Shown piece by piece: positions 6,742-14,733 of a stretch of DNA of 20,625 nucleotides. The notes beneath the pieces were generated by a model. It did not search any database. It was given only the letters and a program-made list of their open reading frames with translations, and had not been told where the DNA came from. The DNA lies in the NCBI GenBank assembly GCA_013214975.1, contig JABSPR010000019.1:28078-48702 (forward strand), in the 5' to 3' direction. How positions within the stretch are numbered: position 1 is the stretch's first letter; the number at the start of each line of letters is the position of its first letter. The position numbers and the translations under genes are program-made. The DNA comes from Flavobacteriales bacterium. GTDB lineage: Bacteria > Bacteroidota > Bacteroidia > DT-38.

Positions 6742-7392
6742 AGCAGCAGGTGCGTCTCCGCCTTCTGCAGGTGCATCTCCTCCTTCAGATCCCTCTGCTC
6801 CTTCTTCACCTTCTTCTTCCTCTTCTTCCTCTTCTAATTCTTCAATTAGAGCACGAGCAGTTTTAATAGCAACGATAACGCGGTTAGGTGGATCTAAAAA
6901 CTCAAGACCATTGATAACAATATCCTCAACTTTTATCGATTGACCAATTCTCAACTTCGTAACATCTATATCGATGAATTCAGGGAAATCTTTGTGTAGA
7001 CCTAATGTTCTTAACTTTTTCAGTTTAAATCTTCTCTTACCACCGTTAAGCACACCTTTAGATATACCGTTCAGTCTTACAGGAAGATCTACTTTCACTT
7101 TAATATCATCAAAAAGTTCGATAAAATCTACGTGGATAATTCTATCCGTAACAGGATGAAACTGAATATCCTGCATTACAGCTTTCACTTTCGTTCCTTC
7201 AACGTCAATATCCATCCTAAATACTTCTGGAGTATAAACAACTTTTCTAAAATCATTTTCGTGGATAGAGAAGTGTCTAAGATCTTTTCCACCATAAAGA
7301 ACACAAGGAACTCTATTATCTATTCTTAATTGCTTAGAATCTTTCTTACCAACTTCTTTTCTTGGTGATGCACTTACCTCTACTGATTTCAT
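6736..7392 (-). CDS. rplY: Ribosomal protein bL25, long (TL5/Ctc) form with acidic tail
   Basis: bL25 binds 5S rRNA in the large ribosomal subunit. The 218-residue protein has the N-terminal 5S-binding beta-barrel (about 1-95, with RKEVGKKDSKQLR, VPCVLYGG and the VTDRIIHVDF segment). The second, TL5-type domain covers about 98-180, followed by a low-complexity tail (185-218). The tail begins with an unbroken run of about ten glutamates after EEL and ends in G/D/A/P repeats (GGDAPAEGGDAPAAE). Such tails are common in Bacteroidota L25 proteins. The gene is 16 nt after prs and 27 nt before pth. The ATG at 7392 has an A-rich, Shine-Dalgarno-free lead, normal for this phylum. Confidence 0.96.
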   Translation of the reverse strand: MKSVEVSASPRKEVGKKDSKQLRIDNRVPCVLYGGKDLRHFSIHENDFRKVVYTPEVFRMDIDVEGTKVKAVMQDIQFHPVTDRIIHVDFIELFDDIKVKVDLPVRLNGISKGVLNGGKRRFKLKKLRTLGLHKDFPEFIDIDVTKLRIGQSIKVEDIVINGLEFLDPPNRVIVAIKTARALIEELEEEEEEEEGEEGAEGSEGGDAPAEGGDAPAAE

Positions 7393-7408
7393 CTTATTGT
7401 TTATTTAA

Positions 7409-8347
7409 TTATACTACAAAGTGTGAACTTATTGATTCTAGTTTTACCACGTTAGTTATAACCTTGGCAAACAAATCGCTCACAGAAAGTACTTTGATCT
7501 TACTACATTCTTTTTTTAATGGTAAAGAATCCGTTACCACCAATTCTGTTATTCTCGATGCCTCTATTCTCTCATATGCTTCTCCAGAAAGAACCGCATG
7601 TGTACATAACGCTCTTACCGATTTAGCTCCTTTTTCAAATATCACATCCACAGCTTTCATAAGAGTTCCAGCCGTATCAACCATATCATCAACGAGAATG
7701 ACATCTTTTCCTTCAACATCACCAATTAACATCAAATCTTGAACTTGATTGGCAACTTTTCTTTCTTTATACCCTACTGCTAATCCTGCTCCCAAATACT
7801 TAGCATATACATTAGCTCTCTTAGTTCCACCAGTATCTGGTGCCGCTATTACTAAATTATCAGGATCGAGATTAAGACTCTGTATATATGGAATAAACAA
7901 AGTAGATGCATATAGATGATCTACAGGTACTTCAAAAAATCCTTGAATCTGATCGGCATGTAGGTCCATTGTGATTAGTCTAGTCATACCTGCCGTTTGC
8001 AACAAGTTTGCAACCAACTTAGAGGTAATCCCAACTCTAGATTTATCTTTCCTATCCTGTCTTGCATAGCCCAAAAAAGGAACTACGGCAATAATTTCTT
8101 TCGCTGATGCTCTTTTAGCAGCATCAATCATCATTAATAGTTCAAAAATATTTTCATGTGGAGGAGGTGTTGATTGAATAATGAAAACATTCGCACCACG
8201 GATTGTTTCTTCGTAAGAAGGCTGAAACTCACCATCACTAAAATTGAAAATAGATACATTTCCTAGCTCACTTCCATAATCAGACGCTATGCTAAACGCA
8301 AGGTCTTTGGTAGCTCTTCCTGGAAAAAATTTAACTATTGTATCCAT
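7409..8347 (-). CDS. prs: Ribose-phosphate pyrophosphokinase (PRPP synthase)
   Basis: Prs transfers pyrophosphate from ATP to ribose-5-phosphate, giving PRPP for purines, pyrimidines, His, Trp and NAD. The 312-residue length is typical of class I enzymes. Visible motifs are FSDGEFQPSYEETIRG near residue 36-51, the flexible-loop RQDRKDKSR (96-104), MDLHADQIQGFF with H130, DTGGTKRA (171-178), and the PRPP-binding loop VDDMVDTAGT (219-228). It is the first gene of prs-rplY-pth. A good promoter lies upstream at 8391-8421, giving a leader of about 40 nt that starts with a short hairpin. Identification is firm. Confidence 0.97.
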   Translation of the reverse strand: MDTIVKFFPGRATKDLAFSIASDYGSELGNVSIFNFSDGEFQPSYEETIRGANVFIIQSTPPPHENIFELLMMIDAAKRASAKEIIAVVPFLGYARQDRKDKSRVGITSKLVANLLQTAGMTRLITMDLHADQIQGFFEVPVDHLYASTLFIPYIQSLNLDPDNLVIAAPDTGGTKRANVYAKYLGAGLAVGYKERKVANQVQDLMLIGDVEGKDVILVDDMVDTAGTLMKAVDVIFEKGAKSVRALCTHAVLSGEAYERIEASRITELVVTDSLPLKKECSKIKVLSVSDLFAKVITNVVKLESISSHFVV

Positions 8348-8371
8348 ACTTCTTTAATAACTTTCTATTCA

Positions 8372-8387
8372 CCCGAATAAAAACGGG
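8372..8387 (-). other. Small stem-loop at predicted 5' end of the prs transcript
   Basis: On the minus strand CCCG-TTTTTATT-CGGG is a 4-bp all-GC stem with an 8-base loop, three bases downstream of the -7 box TAGCTTTG. It would form the 5' end of the prs-rplY-pth mRNA. No U-run or alternative structure is evident, so attenuation is not supported. Confidence 0.35.
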
Positions 8388-8390
8388 CTG

Positions 8391-8421
8391 CAAAGCTAAT
8401 AAAATCCACCTATTTAACCAA
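8391..8421 (-). promoter_or_regulatory. Promoter for prs-rplY-pth
   Basis: On the minus strand TTG (8421-8419), a 20-bp spacer and TAGCTTTG (8398-8391) match the Bacteroidota primary sigma consensus. The predicted start is near 8386, about 40 nt before the prs ATG at 8347. The rest of the 8348-8507 gap holds only the tRNA promoter on the other strand. Confidence 0.65.
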
Positions 8422-8449
8422 GATAATAAGATGTTACAATTTGTCTTTC

Positions 8450-8476
8450 TTGATTGGAAACAATTATCTACTTTTG
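8450..8476 (+). promoter_or_regulatory. Promoter for tRNA-Leu
   Basis: CTTG with TTG at 8450-8452, a 16-bp spacer and TACTTTTG (8469-8476) form a promoter of the Bacteroidota type. It lies about 30 nt before the tRNA 5' end, leaving a short leader to be removed by RNase P. Confidence 0.6.
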
Positions 8477-8507
8477 TAAGCTCTATTTCAGGTATGAAAT
8501 TAGACTT

Positions 8508-8589
8508 GCCCAGATGGCGGAATTGGTAGACGCGCTGGTCTCAAACACCAGTGGGGCAACCCATGCCGGTTCGATCCCGGCTCTGGGTA
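8508..8589 (+). tRNA. tRNA-Leu, anticodon CAA
   Basis: This 82-nt type II tRNA folds cleanly. The acceptor stem is GCCCAGA / TCTGGGT (closing G-U pair). The D arm holds GGAATTGGTAGAC. The anticodon stem CTGGT/ACCAG encloses the loop CTCAAAC, giving anticodon CAA (reads UUG leucine). A long variable arm (TGGGGCAACCCA) is as required for leucine. The T arm is GCCGG-TTCGATC-CCGGC. The discriminator is A8589. The genome continues CTA rather than CCA, so CCA must be added after transcription. It stands alone, with its own promoter and a strong terminator. Confidence 0.97.
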
Positions 8590-8591
8590 CT

Positions 8592-8640
8592 AAACAGAAA
8601 GAAGTGAAAATTTAGCTTTTCGCTTCTTTCTGTTTTTAAT
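8592..8640 (+). terminator. Strong intrinsic terminator after tRNA-Leu
   Basis: Arms 8592-8610 and 8617-8635 pair over 19 bp with one G-U pair, closing a 6-base loop (TTTAGC), and the right arm runs into TTTTT (8633-8637). It begins 3 nt after the tRNA. It insulates the dCMP deaminase gene, which starts 37 nt later, from tRNA transcription. Confidence 0.88.
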
Positions 8641-8676
8641 AATTCTTTGGTGATTCTAATCTAAATCTTTTCAGAA

Positions 8677-9120
8677 ATGAGTGCTGTTAAATTCGAGGAT
8701 AAAGCAAAACAAGAAAGATATGACAAGGCATATCTCCGTTTAGCTCTCGAATGGGGGAAGTTATCTCATTGCACGCGTAAAAAAGTAGGTGCAATTATTG
8801 TCAAAAACGGGATGATTATATCCGATGGATACAACGGTACTCCTGGTGGATTCGACAATAGTTGTGAAAGCAGTGACGGAAAAACATTGTGGTACGTATT
8901 GCATGCGGAAGCAAATGCAATTATGAAAGTTGCCAAATCGACGAACAATTCTCACGGGAGTACGTTATATTTAACCTTGTCTCCATGTAAGGAGTGTAGT
9001 AAACTAATTCTTCAGGCAGGAATTACAAGAGTTGTTTTTATTAATGCATATAAAGACGATGCCGGATTAGCTTTTTTAAAACAGTCTGAAATTGAAGTAG
9101 ACCAAATAAATATTGATTAA
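8677..9120 (+). CDS. dCMP deaminase (deoxycytidylate deaminase)
   Basis: A 147-residue zinc enzyme of the cytidine/deoxycytidylate deaminase family. It converts dCMP to dUMP, the substrate of thymidylate synthase. The zinc site is complete: H76-A-E78 (LHAEANAI) with E78 as proton shuttle, and C104-x2-C107 in LSPCKECSK. The N-terminal HCTRKKVGAIIV and DGYNGTPGGFDNS segments are typical of dCMP deaminases (ComEB-like) rather than tRNA or free cytidine deaminases. The ATG at 8677 is 37 nt after the tRNA terminator. The S41 protease follows after 27 nt and probably shares the transcript. I found no full TAnnTTTG box in the short upstream gap. Confidence 0.93.
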   Translation: MSAVKFEDKAKQERYDKAYLRLALEWGKLSHCTRKKVGAIIVKNGMIISDGYNGTPGGFDNSCESSDGKTLWYVLHAEANAIMKVAKSTNNSHGSTLYLTLSPCKECSKLILQAGITRVVFINAYKDDAGLAFLKQSEIEVDQINID

Positions 9121-9147
9121 GAGTTCGAATTTGAATATCATCTGAAC

Positions 9148-10761
9148 GTGTTAAAAAGGATTATCTATTTTCCTATTCTGCTATCTATTGCCTTTATACT
9201 GGGATGGTTATTAAATGGCATGCTAAATTTTCCTAACGAGAAACCTGTCACCTTTTTCGCCAAACCTCCCGATGGTCTTCGAAAGCTAAATAAGGTCATG
9301 TCTTATATAGAAGATGAATATGTTGACACAGTTAACATGAGTCAGCTTTCGGATGTAGCAATAAATTCTGTTCTTGAAAAACTTGATCCGCATTCCATGT
9401 ATATCAATGCGAATCGGTTTAAATCTATGGACGAGTCCTTAAAAGGAAACTATGAAGGCATTGGAATTGAGTTCAATATTATCAACGATACCATATTGGT
9501 TATCTGGCCAATAACAGGTGGCCCTTCTGAGATGCTCGGCTTGATGGCAGGAGATCGAATTATAGAAATCGACACGCAACTTGTTGCAGGAAATGGAGTT
9601 ACCACAAAAGATGTTATCTCTAAACTTAAAGGCGAAAGTGGTACACTTGTACAAGTAGGTATTAAACGTAAAGGAGTAAGAGATCTTCTCATATTCGACA
9701 TTAGAAGAAGAAAGATTCCATTAACTAGTGTAGAAATAAGCTACATGCTCAACATCAACACTGGATATATAAAAATCTCCAAATTTGCTGCTACCACTTA
9801 CGAAGAGGTAATTAAAGCTATGGAAGAATTAAATGAGAATGATCTTCAGAATTTAATCATCGATTTAAGAGGTAATGGTGGAGGTTATCTTGATGCCGCA
9901 ATTAATATCGCGGATGAGTTCCTACCTGAGAATACTTTAATTGTGAGCACAAAAGGTAGAGCACGTTCAGAAAATCAATTTTTTGCACAAAGAGCAACTT
10001 CATTTCAAGGTAAACAACTGGCCATATTAATTGATGAAGGGTCAGCGTCTGCAAGTGAAATTGTAACTGGAGCAGTGCAAGACAATGATAAAGGAATCAT
10101 AATTGGCAGAAGATCGTTTGGAAAAGGATTAGTAAACGAACAACACAAATTACACGACGGATCGGTTGTACGACTTACAACACAACGCTACTATACCCCT
10201 TCTGGTAGATGTATTCAAAAACCATATGGAAAAGGGAACAAAGAATATTATGAAGATTATCACGATAGATATAAAAATGGCGAACTAGTTAATAAAGATA
10301 GCATCAACTTCCCAGATTCCTTGATTTATAAAACTGTAGGAGGCCGTACTGTATATGGTGGAGGTGGAATAATGCCTGATATTTATATTCCGCTAGACAC
10401 ATCTAAAATTAATAACAGCTACGTTAATTTTGCGATGCATTCTGGGCTGGTAATTCGATTTGCTTTCGAAGTAATTGACAGAGACAGATCTGCTATTCTA
10501 GATGAATATGATTTAAATAAATTTATCACAGAATACCAAGTTTCGGATGAGACGTTTAGAAAGTTCCAAGAATTTATCGCCGAACATGAAGGTCCCATTC
10601 CTCAAGAAAAAGACAAAAAATTATACTCTTATCTTAAAACACATATTAAAGCGAACATCGGTCGAAACTTATGGAATAGTGCCGCCTATTATCCTATTGT
10701 TCATTCGATTGATAAAATATTAATTAAAGCAATAGAGACAGTAAGAGAAGAAGCTCAATAA
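9148..10761 (+). CDS. C-terminal processing peptidase, S41 family (GTG start)
   Basis: This 537-residue envelope serine protease is CtpA/Prc-like and cuts target proteins near their C-termini. The N-terminus (IIYFPILLSIAFILGWLL, about 5-22) is a signal anchor, so the protein faces the periplasm. A PDZ domain follows (about 95-180, with GNYEGIGIEF and GLMAGDRIIEID). The S41 core has LIIDLRGNGGGYLD and the Ser-Lys dyad, S301 in DEGSASASE and K326 in GRRSFGKG. These are 25 residues apart, as in the plant D1 processing protease. The region after about 400 is less conserved. The start is GTG at 9148 (MLKRIIYFP), needed to keep the membrane segment. It sits 27 nt after the dCMP deaminase gene. Confidence 0.93.
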   Translation: MLKRIIYFPILLSIAFILGWLLNGMLNFPNEKPVTFFAKPPDGLRKLNKVMSYIEDEYVDTVNMSQLSDVAINSVLEKLDPHSMYINANRFKSMDESLKGNYEGIGIEFNIINDTILVIWPITGGPSEMLGLMAGDRIIEIDTQLVAGNGVTTKDVISKLKGESGTLVQVGIKRKGVRDLLIFDIRRRKIPLTSVEISYMLNINTGYIKISKFAATTYEEVIKAMEELNENDLQNLIIDLRGNGGGYLDAAINIADEFLPENTLIVSTKGRARSENQFFAQRATSFQGKQLAILIDEGSASASEIVTGAVQDNDKGIIIGRRSFGKGLVNEQHKLHDGSVVRLTTQRYYTPSGRCIQKPYGKGNKEYYEDYHDRYKNGELVNKDSINFPDSLIYKTVGGRTVYGGGGIMPDIYIPLDTSKINNSYVNFAMHSGLVIRFAFEVIDRDRSAILDEYDLNKFITEYQVSDETFRKFQEFIAEHEGPIPQEKDKKLYSYLKTHIKANIGRNLWNSAAYYPIVHSIDKILIKAIETVREEAQ

Positions 10762-10795
10762 TTTGATTTTATTACTGGCTAATTTTATACATTTA
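10762..10795 (+). promoter_or_regulatory. Probable promoter for superoxide dismutase
   Basis: TTTG (10762-10765), a 22-bp spacer and TACATTTA (10788-10795, 7 of 8 consensus positions counting fixed bases) precede the gene. The predicted start is near 10802, about 24 nt before the ATG. The fit is imperfect, and read-through from the protease gene is also possible. Confidence 0.4.
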
Positions 10796-10825
10796 GGACC
10801 CAATTAACATTTAAAACAAATAATT

Positions 10826-11434
10826 ATGGCTTTTGAACTACCTGAATTACCATATGCAACTGATGCCTTAGAGCCTCATATTGACAAAGAAACCATGGAG
10901 ATTCATCATGGCAAACACCACAATGCGTATACAACCAATCTGAACAACGCTATTGCCGGAACGGATATAGAAGGACAATCGATAGAAGATATCCTTGCGA
11001 ATATTTCAAAGCATTCACCTGCTGTTAGAAATAACGGTGGAGGTTATTTCAATCATTCATTATTCTGGTCTACCCTTTCTCCAAACGGAGGTGGCGAACC
11101 AACTGGTGCCCTTGCAGATGCAATTAATAGTGCATTTGGATCTTTAGATGCATTTAAAGAAAAATTTGCAACAGCTGGCGCAACAAGATTTGGTTCTGGA
11201 TGGGCTTGGTTATGTGTAAACGCAGATGGCTCATTATGTGTGTGCTCTAGTGCAAATCAAGATAATCCTTTAATGGATATAGCGGAATGTCCTGGTACTC
11301 CAATTTTAGGATTAGACGTTTGGGAACATGCTTACTATTTGAACTATCAAAACAGAAGACCAGATTACATTGCAGCTTTTTGGAATGTAGTTAACTGGAA
11401 AGAAGTTTCAGAAAGATTTGAAGCGGCTAAATAG
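10826..11434 (+). CDS. sodA: Superoxide dismutase, Mn-type of the Fe/Mn family
   Basis: A cytoplasmic enzyme of 202 residues, without a signal peptide, that converts superoxide to O2 and H2O2. Metal ligands are H27 in MEIHHGKHH, the histidine of YFNHSLFW, and the aspartate and histidine of LDVWEHAYY. QNRRPDYIAAFWNVVNW closes the family signature. The metal-type markers point to Mn. NNGGGYFNH has Gly where Fe enzymes carry Gln (NNAAQVWNH), and SSANQDNPLM has the Gln that Mn enzymes carry. Some Bacteroidota enzymes work with either metal, so in vivo metal use is not certain. The gene ends at a clear terminator and converges on glmS. Confidence 0.95.
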   Translation: MAFELPELPYATDALEPHIDKETMEIHHGKHHNAYTTNLNNAIAGTDIEGQSIEDILANISKHSPAVRNNGGGYFNHSLFWSTLSPNGGGEPTGALADAINSAFGSLDAFKEKFATAGATRFGSGWAWLCVNADGSLCVCSSANQDNPLMDIAECPGTPILGLDVWEHAYYLNYQNRRPDYIAAFWNVVNWKEVSERFEAAK

Positions 11435-11450
11435 TCTATACCGAATTAGC

Positions 11451-11486
11451 AAATACCTCAAAGATTTATTCTTTGGGGTATTTTTT
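11451..11486 (+). terminator. Intrinsic terminator between superoxide dismutase and glmS
   Basis: Arms 11451-11464 and 11470-11483 pair over 14 bp (one G-U), with loop TTTAT, and run into a T tract ending at 11486. On the other strand the same stem lies just past the glmS stop at 11495, followed by TATTTGC. It may therefore also slow transcription leaving glmS, though with a weaker U-run. Confidence 0.85.
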
Positions 11487-11494
11487 CGCCTTAA

Positions 11495-13333
11495 CTATTC
11501 TACTGTAACGGACTTTGCCAAGTTCCGAGGTTGATCAACATTACAACCTCTTTTTAATGCGATGTGATACGAAAGTAATTGCAACGGAACGACTGAAACC
11601 ATTGGGACAAAAATCTCATCTACTTCTGGAATTTCAATAACATAATCTGCCATTTTACTAACCATAGTATCTCCTTTGGTAACCAGAGCAATTAGTTTCC
11701 CTCCTCTAGCTTTAACCTCCTGAATATTACTAACAGTTTTTTCGTAGTTGCTCATTTTAGTTGCAATAACAACAACGGGCATTTCAGCGTCAATCAATGC
11801 AATTGGACCATGCTTCATTTCAGCGGCTGGATATCCTTCGGCATGTATGTAAGATATTTCTTTCAATTTAAGAGCACCTTCTAAAGCGACAGGAAAATTC
11901 AACCCTCTTCCTAGATATAAGAAATTGCTAGCATCTTTAAATATCTCGGCTATCTTCTCTATCTGATCGTTTGTTTTTAATACCTCTTTAACCTTTTTGG
12001 GTACATTTTTAATTTCTGTAAGCAGCTGATTGAAACGTGCTTTTGGAATATGACCTTTCATTTTGCCTATTTGCATAGCCATCAACGTAAGTATAGTTAC
12101 TTGAGCAGTAAATGCTTTTGTTGAAGCAACACCTATTTCTGGTCCTGCATGTGTATATGATCCCGCATCAGTAGCTCTAGCTATCGATGAGCCTACCACA
12201 TTACATATTCCAATGATCGTTGCTCCTTTGGATTTCGCCAAATTTATTGCAGCTAATGTATCCGCAGTTTCTCCAGATTGTGAAATTGCAATTACAATAT
12301 CGTTCTCATTAATGATTGGATTCCTATATCTAAATTCTGAAGCATATTCAACCTCAACAGGAATTCTAGCAAGTTCTTCAAAAAGATATTCTCCTACTAG
12401 TCCTGCGTGCCAAGATGTTCCACATCCAACTATTATTATTCGTTGCGCCTTTATAAATTTTTGCTCAAAATCGACTATACCACCTAGTCGAACAGTGCCT
12501 CTTGAAATACTCGCTCTACCCCGCATACTATCTCTAATAGACCTTGGTTGCTCGTAAATCTCCTTTAACATAAAGTGTGGGTATCCACCTTTCTCTAGCT
12601 CTTCCAGTTGTAACTGTAACTCCTGCACATAAGGAATAACCTCTTTATTCTTAATATTTTTAATCTTAAGCTCCCCATTTCTCGGTACTACTGCAATATC
12701 CCCATCCTCCAAGTAAACCACGTTTCTAGTGTACTCAACAATTGGTGTTGCATCAGAGGCAATATAAAATTCATCCTCTCCTATTCCTATAACTAATGGA
12801 CTACTCTTCTTCGCGACAACCAAAGTATCTGAATCATCCTTAGACATAATAACGACAGCATAGGCACCTACTACCTGTGACAGTGCAATCCTAACAGCTT
12901 CTACGAGTTCTAGCTTTTCCGAATTTTTCACATTCTGAATAAGATGAACTAGCACCTCCGTATCCGTATCACTCTTAAATACGTGTCCTCTATTTTCTAA
13001 TTCCTTTCTAAGAGTTAGATAGTTTTCAATAATTCCGTTATGAATAATACTAAGTTCCGTTTCGTCTGAACAATGAGGATGGGCATTTACGTCATTCGGG
13101 ACACCGTGGGTGGCCCATCGTGTATGCCCAATCCCAATAGTACCGTCTACTGATCTATCACCTATATGAGCTTCTAAATCATCTACACGGCCTTTACACT
13201 TGTATAGATTAACCTTACCATTTAATAAGGCAACACCGGCACTATCATATCCACGATATTCCAATCGCCTTAATCCCTTCATTAAAATTGGATACGCATC
13301 TTTTGGGCCTATGTAGCCAACTATTCCGCACAT
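11495..13333 (-). CDS. glmS: Glutamine-fructose-6-phosphate aminotransferase (isomerizing)
   Basis: GlmS makes glucosamine-6-phosphate from fructose-6-phosphate and glutamine, the entry to UDP-GlcNAc for peptidoglycan and lipopolysaccharide. The 612-residue protein begins MCGIVGYIG with the N-terminal nucleophile C2. It has the glutaminase motifs LRRLEYRGYDSAG and GIGHTRWATHG. Two SIS domains follow, with GCGTSWHAG, SQSGETADT and ASTKAFTAQ in the first and the LGRGLNFPVALEGALKLKE segment in the second. It ends with the typical DQPRNLAKSVTVE. It starts 3 nt after the DUF4270 stop, so it is translated from the same message, downstream of the GT5-like gene. There is no room for a leader riboswitch or glmS ribozyme. 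Confidence 0.97.
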   Translation of the reverse strand: MCGIVGYIGPKDAYPILMKGLRRLEYRGYDSAGVALLNGKVNLYKCKGRVDDLEAHIGDRSVDGTIGIGHTRWATHGVPNDVNAHPHCSDETELSIIHNGIIENYLTLRKELENRGHVFKSDTDTEVLVHLIQNVKNSEKLELVEAVRIALSQVVGAYAVVIMSKDDSDTLVVAKKSSPLVIGIGEDEFYIASDATPIVEYTRNVVYLEDGDIAVVPRNGELKIKNIKNKEVIPYVQELQLQLEELEKGGYPHFMLKEIYEQPRSIRDSMRGRASISRGTVRLGGIVDFEQKFIKAQRIIIVGCGTSWHAGLVGEYLFEELARIPVEVEYASEFRYRNPIINENDIVIAISQSGETADTLAAINLAKSKGATIIGICNVVGSSIARATDAGSYTHAGPEIGVASTKAFTAQVTILTLMAMQIGKMKGHIPKARFNQLLTEIKNVPKKVKEVLKTNDQIEKIAEIFKDASNFLYLGRGLNFPVALEGALKLKEISYIHAEGYPAAEMKHGPIALIDAEMPVVVIATKMSNYEKTVSNIQEVKARGGKLIALVTKGDTMVSKMADYVIEIPEVDEIFVPMVSVVPLQLLSYHIALKRGCNVDQPRNLAKSVTVE

Positions 13334-13336
13334 AAA

Positions 13337-14641
13337 TTAAGGAGTTGTGTATGTGATTATTACTCTCGACCTATCAAGTATACTATTAAAACCATTAAAT
13401 ACTACGCGATCTCCAGCAATCCTTCTATCAATTGGGGTAATTAGTAATCCGTTATTCTCGCTTTCACCTTTTACTAATTTATCAATATACTTGGTGATAT
13501 TAAGTCTGTACTCTCCGTTAATAATAGGCCCCGAGGTCGTGTAAAAAAGAGTAGAACTTTCATCTTCATATCGCACACCCAATTCTCCTTCATTATTTAG
13601 CTCTAATGCTTCAAAAGTGGATGGCTTTTCATAACCTGCACTTAACACTGTATTTACCTTTAAAGCAAGAGTAACATTGTTGATTGTTCCTTGTGCCCAC
13701 GGATAAGAACTCAAGCTATCTCCGAATTTTATTAAAACATTTGAACCATCAAGAGGTTGAATAAATAAATTATCATTTGTCGCTACAGTGCTCCCAAAAG
13801 CGATAGATGATGTCGAATAATCGTGTTCGAATACATTATATCTTGCCGATTGATTTCCAGCCCTTAGCCGATATTCTTCTTCCACAACACTTCCATTCTC
13901 ATCCATATATGAACTGTATAATGTTAGCTTAGATTCAAAATCCGTCATATCTAAATACATCAGTGTTCCTTCTCCATTCAACTGATTTACATTATTTGAT
14001 TTAACATAAAGTCCTTCCAACACAACTCTGAGCCTCGAATTATTGAGGTTTCCTGCATTATTTTGGACAGTCAGGCTATCAAGCAGGGCTTGACCAAAAA
14101 GAGGATCTAATACTATGGATAATATGTTACCCTCCCCAATATTTGGAACTATTGTAGTTGTTCCTAGAACGTTAGACAAATTTATTTTAGTTGAAATATC
14201 ATCATCAGAATAATAATCATTATCTATACTTAGCTTGGGGTTTATGGTGTCTTTGTACTCAAATACTTCAAATGTTTGGGCACTTAACGAGGTCGTATTG
14301 TTGGGATATGCATCGCCTTTATATGTTATTTTCAAGTCTATTGACGAGAATTCCCCTTGTGGAAATGGGTCTGCTGGTAATTGAAATTGAGCAACAAAAG
14401 ATGCACTTACATTGCCAAATATTGGATCCTCATAGCTGCCTAGGATTTCAACTTCCTGATTGCTCGTTTTGATCCCTCCTGTTTTAACGGTATACGCTAA
14501 AGGAACTAAAGATTCATCGTAATTACCTATTGGCTTGCTTTGTTCATCCAGAATAGCAGCTCCTATTGATGCAGGATCATCTTCTGTACAACCAGTAAAT
14601 AGTACTGCAATAAAAAATATTGTGAAAATTTTATTTATCAT
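13337..14641 (-). CDS. DUF4270 lipoprotein, predicted surface-exposed
   Basis: This 434-residue lipoprotein belongs to the DUF4270 family, widespread in Bacteroidota and without a known function. The signal peptide ends in the lipobox LFTGC, with lipidated C18. The next residues, TEDDP, are acidic. They fit the lipoprotein export signal described in Capnocytophaga and Flavobacterium (C followed by acidic residues), which sends lipoproteins to the outer face of the outer membrane. The rest is predicted beta-rich, with no cysteine besides C18 and no known catalytic motif. The N-terminal SIGAAILDEQSKPIG and the conserved ILGSYEDPIFGNVSASFVAQ are typical of the family. It lies between the GT5-like gene (92 nt) and glmS (3 nt). 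No promoter box was seen in the 92-nt gap, so co-transcription is likely. Confidence 0.87.
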   Translation of the reverse strand: MINKIFTIFFIAVLFTGCTEDDPASIGAAILDEQSKPIGNYDESLVPLAYTVKTGGIKTSNQEVEILGSYEDPIFGNVSASFVAQFQLPADPFPQGEFSSIDLKITYKGDAYPNNTTSLSAQTFEVFEYKDTINPKLSIDNDYYSDDDISTKINLSNVLGTTTIVPNIGEGNILSIVLDPLFGQALLDSLTVQNNAGNLNNSRLRVVLEGLYVKSNNVNQLNGEGTLMYLDMTDFESKLTLYSSYMDENGSVVEEEYRLRAGNQSARYNVFEHDYSTSSIAFGSTVATNDNLFIQPLDGSNVLIKFGDSLSSYPWAQGTINNVTLALKVNTVLSAGYEKPSTFEALELNNEGELGVRYEDESSTLFYTTSGPIINGEYRLNITKYIDKLVKGESENNGLLITPIDRRIAGDRVVFNGFNSILDRSRVIITYTTP

Positions 14642-14733
14642 CTAACTCCTAACGCTTGTATTAATCATGTTCGCAATATTTGCACTTCAAACGAAAAGAT
14701 GAACGTAAGCTATTATGAAAATTTATCTATGGA

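Noticed and set aside
8348..8507. PRPP/purine-type riboswitch in the prs leader
   Set aside because: The predicted leader is about 40 nt with one 4-bp stem, and no conserved riboswitch core is visible.
13334..13336. glmS ribozyme or leader riboswitch before glmS
   Set aside because: Only three bases separate glmS from the preceding gene, so there is no room.
14191..14472. 93-codon plus-strand frame inside the DUF4270 gene
   Set aside because: It is antisense to a well-supported lipoprotein gene and has no start context or domain features.
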